From NCBI GenBank assembly GCA_012800145.1, contig JAAZJW010000242.1, positions 1-5,367 of the forward strand: DNA of 5,367 nucleotides, in the 5' to 3' direction. Positions 1 to 5,367 of this stretch are shown here, one piece after another. Each line of letters starts with the position of its first letter. The first letter of the stretch is position 1. Origin of the DNA: Clostridiales bacterium (GTDB taxonomy: Bacteria > Bacillota > Clostridia > Peptostreptococcales > Natronincolaceae). The notes beneath the pieces are model-generated. The model had not been told where the DNA came from. It saw nothing but the letters and a program-made list of their open reading frames with translations, and did no database searches. Position numbers and translations under genes: made by a program.

Positions 1-1709
1 AAAAAGCCATGGAAACCTTGGAGATTTATGCTCCGATAGCTGATAGATTGGGTATTTTCAGAATTAAATGGGAACTTGAAGATTTGTGTCTGAGATATAT
101 CGATCCCGAGGGATATTATGATTTGGTAAACAAGGTTGCGAAAAAGAGACAAGATAGAGAAGAATTCATAAACAACGTAATAAATAGCTTAAAAGAAAAA
201 TTAAGCGAATTTAATATTGAAAACGAGATAACAGGCAGGCCAAAACATTTTTACAGTATATACAAGAAAATGAAAAGTCAGAATAAGTCCTTTGAGGAAA
301 TATTCGACTTTATGGCTGTCAGGGTTTTAGTAAAGGGTGTAAAAGATTGTTATGGCGCCTTAGGTGTGGTGCATACCATATGGAAACCCATACCCGGGCG
401 CTTTAAGGATTATGTGGCTATGCCTAAACCCAACATGTATCAATCCCTTCACACTACGGTAATCGGGCCGGAGGGTGATCTTTTTGAAATTCAAATTAGA
501 ACGTGGGAAATGCATAAAATTGCGGAATATGGCATCGCTGCACATTGGAAATACAAAGAAGGCAAGGCCCAAAGTGTAGACCAACAAACCGATAAAAAAT
601 TGGCTTGGCTCAGACAAATGATAGAGTGGGAGAAAGAAGTAAAAGATCCAAAAGAATTTATGGAATCTTTAAAAATAGATTTATTTACAAATGAGGTATT
701 TGTGTTTACTCCCAAAGGGGAAGTTATAAACTTGCCTGCGGGGTCTACACCGATTGATTTTGCTTATAAAATTCATTCCGGTGTCGGAAATACATGTGTA
801 GGTGCAAAGATAAATGGACGTATAGTGCCATTGGATTATAAATTAAAAAACAGTGATATAGTACAGATTTTAACCTCGTCCGGTAGTTCGGGCCCGAGTA
901 GGGATTGGCTGAATATCGTCAAAAGTTCCCAAGCCAGAACAAAAATCAGGCAATGGTTCAAAAGGGAACGAAGAGAGGAAAACATCAGCAAAGGGCGGGA
1001 AATAATAGACAAAGAAATAAAAAGGTTGGCCCTCAGTATTTCACAGTCATCACTTCAGAAACTATTAAATAATATAGCTAAGAAACTGGGTTTTTCCAGT
1101 GTAATAGATTTATATGCTGCAATTGGCTATGGAGGGATAGCATTAACCCAAATAATGCCAAAAATTAAAGAGGTTGCTCGTAAGGAAACGGCTCAGGACG
1201 ACACAGAAAAACCAAAGGGGCAAATATCGAGGGAGGTCGATAAAAAGAGGAAGGCTGATCCCGGCCAAGGCGTCAGGGTCAAGGGAATAGACAACATAAT
1301 GGTCCGATTTGCTAAATGTTGCAATCCTGTTCCCGGTGATGATATTATGGGATATATAACCAGGGGACGGGGAGTATCGATCCATCGCAGAGACTGTTTA
1401 AACCTGGCAAACACCGCGGACGCTAAGGAGCGATGGGTGGAAGTGGAATGGGACGTAGAAAGACCTACAGATTTTCAGGTAGGGGTGCAGATCAAAGCTG
1501 AGGACCGCAAGGGTCTTTTGTCCGACGTAACAACAGTGTTGTCTGAAATGAAAATATCTATTAATACCTTAAATGCACGGACAACGAAAGATCAGACTGC
1601 CATACTTAACCTGATTTTGGAAGTTAACGATATAGAACACCTGGAAAAACTAATGAAGAAACTGAAGAATCTAAAAAGCGTCATAGATATATCCAGAGTA
1701 ACGGCTTAA
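1..1709 (+). CDS. rel: Bifunctional (p)ppGpp synthetase/hydrolase Rel (RelA/SpoT family), 5'-truncated by window edge
   Basis: Long RSH enzyme that makes (p)ppGpp from ATP and GDP/GTP when uncharged tRNA enters the ribosome; full-length relatives also degrade it. The reading frame is open to the left edge (first full codon at base 3), and the ATG at 9 lies in the conserved ETLEIYAPIADRLGI segment, so it is not the start; the N-terminal HD hydrolase domain, about 165 residues, is outside the window. Counting that ATG as residue 1: synthetase domain about 50-185 with GRPKHFYSIYKKM (76-88), Mg-binding-type D100, RFKD (131-134), NMYQSLH (142-148) and EIQIRT (160-165). RFKD is the RxKD motif of bifunctional Rel enzymes; monofunctional RelA has ExDD. 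Then come TGS (about 223-287), a helical region (about 295-385), a charged variable linker (about 386-420), a zinc-finger-type segment with C437, C438, H459 and C463, and a C-terminal ACT domain (about 488-566). The 566 visible residues plus the missing part match the usual length of about 730. It is probably cotranscribed with dtd, 14 nt downstream. Confidence 0.96.
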   Translation, partial: KAMETLEIYAPIADRLGIFRIKWELEDLCLRYIDPEGYYDLVNKVAKKRQDREEFINNVINSLKEKLSEFNIENEITGRPKHFYSIYKKMKSQNKSFEEIFDFMAVRVLVKGVKDCYGALGVVHTIWKPIPGRFKDYVAMPKPNMYQSLHTTVIGPEGDLFEIQIRTWEMHKIAEYGIAAHWKYKEGKAQSVDQQTDKKLAWLRQMIEWEKEVKDPKEFMESLKIDLFTNEVFVFTPKGEVINLPAGSTPIDFAYKIHSGVGNTCVGAKINGRIVPLDYKLKNSDIVQILTSSGSSGPSRDWLNIVKSSQARTKIRQWFKRERREENISKGREIIDKEIKRLALSISQSSLQKLLNNIAKKLGFSSVIDLYAAIGYGGIALTQIMPKIKEVARKETAQDDTEKPKGQISREVDKKRKADPGQGVRVKGIDNIMVRFAKCCNPVPGDDIMGYITRGRGVSIHRRDCLNLANTADAKERWVEVEWDVERPTDFQVGVQIKAEDRKGLLSDVTTVLSEMKISINTLNARTTKDQTAILNLILEVNDIEHLEKLMKKLKNLKSVIDISRVTA

Positions 1710-1723
1710 CGGGGGTTGATAAT

Positions 1724-2173
1724 ATGAGGGCTGTGGTTCAAAGGATATCCCAAGGCAAGGTGGTTGTCAATGAACAGGTTTCAGGTGCAATCAATAAAGG
1801 GTTATTGGTTTTTCTAGGTGTAACAGGAGAAGATACAGCTAAAGATGCTAAATATATGGCAGAAAAAATCGTGAATTTGAGAATTTTTGAGGATGAAAAT
1901 GAAAAAATGAATTTGTCCGTTATTGATACGGAGGGGGAAATACTCGCTGTTTCTCAGTTTACCCTCTTCGGAGATTGTAGAAGGGGAAGACGTCCCAGTT
2001 TTACAGAGGCTGCACCGCCCGAAATGGCTGATGAGCTTTACGAAATTTTCATAGATGAATGTAGAAAGCTGGGAGTAAACGTTGAAACAGGGGTGTTTCA
2101 GACTCATATGATGGTACATTCAATCAACGACGGACCGGTGACTATTCTTATAGATAGTAAAAAAATATTTTAA
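1724..2173 (+). CDS. dtd: D-aminoacyl-tRNA deacylase (DTD family)
   Basis: Cytosolic homodimeric proofreading enzyme that hydrolyses the ester bond of D-aminoacyl-tRNA and of Gly-tRNA(Ala), recycling the tRNA. The 149 residues match the family length of about 145-150. Both active-site signatures are present: SQFTLFGD (77-84) and NDGPVT (135-140), which carries the Gly-cisPro pair (137-138) that excludes L-amino acids. The N-terminus MRAVVQRI is the usual one, and RPSFTEAAPP (90-99) is also typical. The segment before the GP motif reads FQTHM where many members have FGAxM; I treat this as lineage variation. The ATG start follows a G-rich ribosome binding site at 1711-1715 with 8 nt spacing and lies 14 nt after the rel stop, with no terminator between, so cotranscription with rel is likely. 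The stop lies 19 nt before the next gene. The identification is firm. Confidence 0.96.
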   Translation: MRAVVQRISQGKVVVNEQVSGAINKGLLVFLGVTGEDTAKDAKYMAEKIVNLRIFEDENEKMNLSVIDTEGEILAVSQFTLFGDCRRGRRPSFTEAAPPEMADELYEIFIDECRKLGVNVETGVFQTHMMVHSINDGPVTILIDSKKIF

Positions 2174-2192
2174 TTTTGATGGAGGGGTTTTA

Positions 2193-2819
2193 ATGTTTTT
2201 GGAAAGAATTCCAGCTGGTATATATGCCGTTAATTGTTATGTATTGGGGGACAAAGCAACAAAAAAGGCTGCCGTAATCGATCCCGGCGGTGACGTGGAT
2301 AGGATCATGGGATTATTGAAAGATAATGACTTGGAATTGGAGTATATCCTATTAACTCATGCTCATGTGGATCATATAGGGGGATTACAGGAACTTAAAA
2401 ACAGAACCGGTGTTCCTGTATATATGCACGAAGCTGACTTATATATGTTAATGGACGGCAGGGCTAACCAATCTGTTGCTTTAGGCGGACCTGTGGTTGA
2501 AACTGAAACCGATAAGCTTATAAAATTTGTGGATGACGGAGATATATTGGAGCTGGGGGAATTAAGATTGTCTATTATTCATACACCCGGACATACCGAA
2601 GGCGGAATATGTATTCAGGTGGGGGATTTTATTTTTACAGGGGACACATTATTTTCTAACTCTATAGGCAGGAGTGACTTGGAAGGTGGAAATGAGGAAA
2701 AACTGATGGATTCGATCAAGAATAAATTGTTTGTACTAGATGGAGATTTGAAAGCTTTGCCCGGTCACGGACCGGCTACAACCATCGGTGTCGAAAGAGA
2801 TACAAACCCTTATGTATAG
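2193..2819 (+). CDS. Metallo-beta-lactamase-fold hydrolase, glyoxalase II-like (YcbL/GloB-type)
   Basis: Soluble dinuclear-metal hydrolase of the MBL superfamily, 208 residues, without signal peptide or membrane segment. The metal ligands are all visible: THAHVDH (55-61, giving H56, H58, D60 and H61), H134 in TPGHTEG (131-137), D151 in FTGDTLF (148-154) and H192 in PGHGP (190-194). The C-terminal signature GPATTIGVERDTNPYV is typical of the short, YcbL-like glyoxalase II relatives. These lack the long C-terminal helical domain that binds glutathione in classical GloB, so hydrolysis of S-lactoylglutathione is not assured. The substrate is unknown; a thioester or similar small molecule is possible, and the neighbourhood does not settle it. 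Start: ATG with GGAGGGG at 2181-2187, 19 nt after the dtd stop, probably the last gene of the rel-dtd-MBL unit. The fold is certain and the function is not. Confidence 0.93.
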   Translation: MFLERIPAGIYAVNCYVLGDKATKKAAVIDPGGDVDRIMGLLKDNDLELEYILLTHAHVDHIGGLQELKNRTGVPVYMHEADLYMLMDGRANQSVALGGPVVETETDKLIKFVDDGDILELGELRLSIIHTPGHTEGGICIQVGDFIFTGDTLFSNSIGRSDLEGGNEEKLMDSIKNKLFVLDGDLKALPGHGPATTIGVERDTNPYV

Positions 2820-2831
2820 TGTGATTGGAAA

Positions 2832-2861
2832 TTGTATTTATTAATTCTGAATATATATAAT
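2832..2861 (+). promoter_or_regulatory. Candidate sigma-A type promoter upstream of hisS-aspS
   Basis: A perfect -10 hexamer TATAAT lies at 2856-2861, with a weak -35 candidate TTGTAT at 2832-2837 and an 18-nt spacer. Transcription would begin near 2867-2870, about 90 nt upstream of the hisS start and immediately before the hairpin at 2871-2909. The AT-rich setting makes chance matches common, so this is a candidate only. It is the best promoter-like pair I see between the MBL gene and hisS. Confidence 0.45.
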
Positions 2862-2872
2862 ATTCAAATTAA
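2841..2872. repeat. AT-rich imperfect inverted repeat overlapping the candidate -10
   Basis: The left arm TTAATTCTGAATAT (2841-2854) is the reverse complement of the right arm ATATTCAAATTAA (2860-2872) apart from one extra C at 2847. The 5-nt centre is ATATA. This gives 13 pairs, of which only one is G-C. It covers the candidate TATAAT at 2856-2861. It could be an operator or an AT-rich hairpin, or it could reflect base composition; no regulator is identified. Confidence 0.5.
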
Positions 2873-2915
2873 ACCTCTTGCACCTTATGTTTCAGGGGTG
2901 TGGAGGTTTTTATTT
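2871..2915 (+). terminator. Hairpin with T-rich tail: likely Rho-independent terminator after the MBL gene
   Basis: AAACCTC (2871-2877) pairs with GAGGTTT (2903-2909), and GCACC (2880-2884) pairs with GGTGT (2897-2901, one G-U pair). A small internal loop (TT opposite G) separates the two helices, and the terminal loop is about 12 nt. The T-rich tail TTATTT follows directly at 2910-2915, and TTT at 2907-2909 belongs to the stem. It lies 51 nt after the MBL stop codon, so it probably ends the rel-dtd-MBL transcript. Because the candidate promoter is just upstream, it could instead be a 5' leader hairpin of the hisS mRNA. Confidence 0.65.
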
Positions 2916-2937
2916 ATATAGGAGCATCAATATCCGT

Positions 2938-2961
2938 ATGGAATGGAGGAAACAATTTTGA
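2938..2961 (+). other. Possible 7-codon leader reading frame overlapping the hisS start (TGATG)
   Basis: ATG at 2938 opens a frame encoding MEWRKQF that stops at TGA 2959-2961, overlapping the hisS ATG (2961-2963) by one base. An AGGAG at 2920-2924 lies 13 nt upstream, a rather long spacing. The frame runs through the hisS Shine-Dalgarno. It contains no histidine codon, so classical attenuation is unlikely; translational coupling is the only role I can suggest, and it may be chance. Confidence 0.2.
2945..2950 (+). promoter_or_regulatory. Ribosome binding site that fixes the hisS start
   Basis: GGAGGA at 2945-2950 is the strongest Shine-Dalgarno in the spacer and sits 10 nt before ATG 2961 (7 nt before the in-frame TTG at 2958). 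It overlaps the in-frame ATG at 2943, which therefore cannot use it. This argues for initiation at 2961 (or 2958) rather than 2943. Confidence 0.85.
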
Positions 2962-4232
2962 TGATACAAAGGCCAAAGGGTACAGAAGATATACTACCTG
3001 AAGATATATATAAATGGCATTATGTTGAGGACACAGTAAAGAAGGTAGCTAAAAATTTTGGATATAAGGAAATAAGGACCCCTATTTTCGAGCACACAGA
3101 GCTTTTTGAACGCGGGGTGGGTGATGCCACGGATGTTGTAGAAAAGGAGATGTATACATTTATTGATCGAGGTGACAGGAGCGTCACATTGAAACCTGAG
3201 GGAACAGCACCGGTAGCGAGGGCGCTTATAGAACATAGGCTCTATGCGGATACACAGCCTGTAAAGATGTTCTATATTACACCGGTTTTCAGATATGAAA
3301 GGCCCCAGGCAAGGAGATACAGACAACACCATCAATTTGGCATTGAGGTTTTCGGTTCCCCCAATCCCTCTGCAGATGCTGAGGTTATCAATTTGGCCAT
3401 GACAGTTTATAAAACCTTTGGAGTTAAAAACCTGGAGCTTAGGATAAACAGTGTTGGTTGTCCCGAATGCAGGGCTGAATATCATAAAATACTCAAACAA
3501 TACCTGGGAGAAAGATTGGACAAATTGTGTACAACCTGTCGGGGAAGGTTTGAACGCAACCCCATGAGGATTATTGATTGTAAATCAAATTCCTGCCAGG
3601 CCGAACTGAGGGAAGTGCCTCTTATTCTGGATCACATTTGTGATGAATGCAGGGATCACTTTGAAACCTTAAAAAAATATCTGGAGATATCAGAATTGGA
3701 ATACATGGTGGATCCCAGAATTGTCCGAGGATTAGACTATTATACTAAAACTGCATTTGAGATTATTACGGATGAGGTTGGCAAAAAAGGAACCGTGTGC
3801 GGCGGCGGGAGATATGATAGACTTGTAGAAGACTGCGGGGGGCCTAGCACACCCGGGGTGGGTTTTGGAATGGGTTTGGAAAGGACCATATTAACACTGG
3901 AAAACCAGGGCATAGAGATTCCAAAACCGGCAGGACTGGATGTGTTCATAGTAACGATTGGTGATGCCGCGTCTTATGAAGGTTTTAAACTTTTAAGCCA
4001 ATTGAGGGAAGCGGGTCTGGTTGCGGATATGGATCATTTAAACCGCAGTGTAAAAGCGCAATTTAAGTATGCTAACAGATTGATGGCTGATTATACAATT
4101 GTAATAGGTGAAGAGGAATTATCTAAGGGAGCTGTAAAGTTAAGGAATATGGGTGATGGTGAAGAGATAGAAGTTGCACTGAACAACATAATTTCCACAT
4201 TACAACAAAACATTGTATGCAATAGGGGGTAA
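2961..4232 (+). CDS. hisS: Histidine--tRNA ligase (HisRS), class II
   Basis: Charges tRNA(His) with histidine in the cytosol, as a class IIa homodimer. From ATG 2961 it has 423 residues, the usual bacterial length. The N-terminus MIQRPKGTEDILP matches the family; starting at the in-frame ATG 2943 would add six residues (MEETIL) and ignore the ribosome binding site. Landmarks: motif 1 around GYKEIRTPIFE (34-44), the TLKPEGTAP loop (76-84), motif 2 FRYERPQARRYRQHHQFG (110-127), histidine A loop RGLDYYT (256-262), histidine B GGGRYDRL (281-288), motif 3 GVGFGMGLER (299-308), and a C-terminal anticodon-binding domain (about 326-420). The full catalytic set plus the anticodon domain separates it from the paralogue HisZ. 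The insertion domain is cysteine-rich, with C167/C170, C190/C193, C207/C212 and C227/C230, suggesting a possible metal site. aspS begins 4 nt after the stop, so the two are surely cotranscribed. No T-box signature is seen upstream. Confidence 0.97.
   Translation: MIQRPKGTEDILPEDIYKWHYVEDTVKKVAKNFGYKEIRTPIFEHTELFERGVGDATDVVEKEMYTFIDRGDRSVTLKPEGTAPVARALIEHRLYADTQPVKMFYITPVFRYERPQARRYRQHHQFGIEVFGSPNPSADAEVINLAMTVYKTFGVKNLELRINSVGCPECRAEYHKILKQYLGERLDKLCTTCRGRFERNPMRIIDCKSNSCQAELREVPLILDHICDECRDHFETLKKYLEISELEYMVDPRIVRGLDYYTKTAFEIITDEVGKKGTVCGGGRYDRLVEDCGGPSTPGVGFGMGLERTILTLENQGIEIPKPAGLDVFIVTIGDAASYEGFKLLSQLREAGLVADMDHLNRSVKAQFKYANRLMADYTIVIGEEELSKGAVKLRNMGDGEEIEVALNNIISTLQQNIVCNRG
4224..4229 (+). 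promoter_or_regulatory. Ribosome binding site for aspS, inside the hisS 3' end
   Basis: AGGGGG at 4224-4229 lies in the last two sense codons of hisS, 7 nt before GTG 4237. It selects the GTG over the in-frame ATG at 4258, which has no comparable site. The arrangement favours translational coupling between hisS and aspS. Confidence 0.8.
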
Positions 4233-4236
4233 TTTT

Positions 4237-5367
4237 GTGAAGTTGAAAAGGACACATATGTGCGGAACTTTAAATAAAAAAAATATCGGTGATGAAGTAA
4301 TATTATCGGGTTGGGTACAAAGGAGAAGAGATCTGGGCGGTCTGATATTTGTGGATCTGAGGGACATAACAGGTATTATGCAAATTATGTTTGATAGTGA
4401 TGTATCCCAAGCCGCCTTTGAGAATGCCGAGCAATTAGGATCTGAATATGTAATAACCGTAAAAGGGAAGGTTTATAAAAGGGAATCTATAAACCCGAAC
4501 ATGCCAACCGGCGAAATAGAAGTGTTTGCAGAAGAAATGGAAATTTTAAGTCAATCTGAAACACCACCTATTTATATTAAAGATGACGACGATGTTTCGG
4601 AAAATTTGAGACTTAAATATAGATATCTGGATTTAAGAAAACCTGCAATGCAGAGCAACCTGATATTGAGGCACAAAACAGCCCAGGTCGTAAGAAATTT
4701 TTTAAGCAACGAAGGGTTTTTGGAAGTGGAAACGCCCATGCTGACAAAAACAACCCCCGAGGGTGCAAGGGATTATTTAGTTCCTAGCAGAATAAACCCG
4801 GGTAAATTTTTTGCTCTGCCCCAATCTCCACAATTGTTTAAACAACTTTTAATGGTGTCAGGCATGGAAAAGTACTTTCAAATAGTGAAATGTTTCAGGG
4901 ATGAGGACTTGAGGGCAGACAGGCAGCCGGAATTTACCCAAATTGACTTAGAAATGTCCTTTATTGATATAGATGATATAATAGGAGTTAATGAAAGACT
5001 ATTACAGAAAATATTCAGAGAGGTACTGAACCTGGACATACCTCTGCCTATAGACAGAATAACCTATAAAGAAGCGATGGAGCGCTTCGGATCTGATAAA
5101 CCTGATATCAGGTTCGGTTTTGAATTAGTAGACTTGAGTGAAACGGTAAAAAATTGTGGATTTAAAATATTTACGTCTGCCATAAAAAATGGAGGGGTTG
5201 TCAAGGCGATTAACGTTAAAGGACACGGGGATAAATTCAGCAGGAAAGACATTACAAAGTTAGAAGACTATATAAAGGATTATGGTGCCAAGGGACTTGC
5301 CTGGATTAAGGTGACAGATGACGGTATTTCATCCCCCATTGCTAAATTTTTTACAGATGAAGAAATG
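4237..5367 (+). CDS. aspS: Aspartate--tRNA ligase (AspRS), bacterial type, 3'-truncated by window edge
   Basis: Charges tRNA(Asp) with aspartate; class IIb. The frame opens at GTG 4237 and stays open for 377 codons to the right edge, so roughly 210 of the usual 590 or so residues are missing, including motif 3. Seen in order: N-terminal OB-fold anticodon-binding domain with GWVQRRRDLGGLIFVDLRD (25-43); the RLKYRYLDLRKP hinge; motif 1 with GFLEVETPMLTKTTPEGARD (160-179); PQSPQLFKQ (195-203), part of the aspartate/ATP pocket; motif 2 FRDEDLRADRQPEFTQID (220-237); ITYKEAMERFGSDKPDIRFG (275-294); then the start of the GAD insertion domain, which marks the bacterial type. Residue 33 in RRRDLGG is Leu where some non-discriminating enzymes have His, which leans towards a tRNA(Asp)-specific enzyme, though this is not decisive. 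The start is supported by the family-like N-terminus (KRTHMCG) and the AGGGGG site 7 nt upstream. Confidence 0.96.
   Translation, partial: MKLKRTHMCGTLNKKNIGDEVILSGWVQRRRDLGGLIFVDLRDITGIMQIMFDSDVSQAAFENAEQLGSEYVITVKGKVYKRESINPNMPTGEIEVFAEEMEILSQSETPPIYIKDDDDVSENLRLKYRYLDLRKPAMQSNLILRHKTAQVVRNFLSNEGFLEVETPMLTKTTPEGARDYLVPSRINPGKFFALPQSPQLFKQLLMVSGMEKYFQIVKCFRDEDLRADRQPEFTQIDLEMSFIDIDDIIGVNERLLQKIFREVLNLDIPLPIDRITYKEAMERFGSDKPDIRFGFELVDLSETVKNCGFKIFTSAIKNGGVVKAINVKGHGDKFSRKDITKLEDYIKDYGAKGLAWIKVTDDGISSPIAKFFTDEEM

Noticed and set aside
9..11. ATG at 9 as the true start of the first gene
   Set aside because: It sits inside a segment conserved in all long RSH enzymes, the frame is open to the left edge, and no ribosome binding site precedes it.
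360..715. Two overlapping antisense frames in rel
   Set aside because: They mirror the conserved synthetase and TGS coding sequence and have no family resemblance of their own.
1814..2119. 101-codon antisense open frame within dtd
   Set aside because: The strand opposite a well-conserved DTD gene; low-complexity, Phe/Ser/Ile-rich translation typical of a shadow frame.
2761..2775. Perfect inverted repeat CCGGTC-ACG-GACCGG near the end of the MBL gene
   Set aside because: It encodes the catalytic PGHGPA segment, is not followed by a T run and lies 45 nt before the stop, so it is best explained by codon choice in a constrained motif.
2890..2918. Second promoter candidate after the hairpin (TTTCAG, 17 nt, TTTATA)
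   Set aside because: Both hexamers match poorly, and the -35 falls in the hairpin loop and stem; it is weaker than the TATAAT at 2856.
2820..2942. T-box riboswitch upstream of hisS
   Set aside because: The leader is too short for Stem I plus antiterminator, and no GGGTGGNACCGCG-like core is present.
2994..3500. 168-codon antisense open frame within hisS
   Set aside because: It lies wholly opposite conserved HisRS motifs, shows no recognisable domain and has no independent ribosome binding site worth noting; it is a shadow of the real gene.

Overview
The window reads as ordinary chromosomal housekeeping DNA from a low-GC Firmicute, most likely a member of the Clostridia. The evidence is the AT-rich composition, strong GGAGG/GGGGG ribosome binding sites, very short spacers between genes, GTG as well as ATG starts, and the clostridial order rel - dtd - MBL hydrolase - hisS - aspS. 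All genes are on the + strand. No mobile element, CRISPR array, rRNA or tRNA gene was seen.

Layout. Positions 1-1709 hold the 3' three quarters of a long bifunctional-type (p)ppGpp synthetase/hydrolase (rel); its N-terminal HD hydrolase domain lies off the left edge. D-aminoacyl-tRNA deacylase (dtd, 1724-2173) follows after 14 nt. After another 19 nt comes a glyoxalase II-like metallo-beta-lactamase-fold hydrolase (2193-2819). These three look like one transcription unit. A 141-nt spacer (2820-2960) contains an AT-rich inverted repeat over a plausible promoter, a hairpin followed by a T-rich run, and a 7-codon reading frame that ends inside the hisS start codon. Histidyl-tRNA synthetase (hisS, 2961-4232) and aspartyl-tRNA synthetase (aspS, 4237 to the right edge, truncated) follow, only 4 nt apart.

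The genes share a theme of aminoacyl-tRNA supply and quality. HisRS and AspRS charge tRNA, Dtd removes mischarged D-amino acids (and glycine from tRNA-Ala), and Rel senses uncharged tRNA on the ribosome and makes (p)ppGpp. The MBL protein is conserved in this neighbourhood, but its substrate cannot be read from the sequence.

I found no convincing undescribed system. The points most worth a second look are the compact hisS leader, the cysteine-rich insertion in HisRS, and the apparent absence of hemZ between the MBL gene and hisS.
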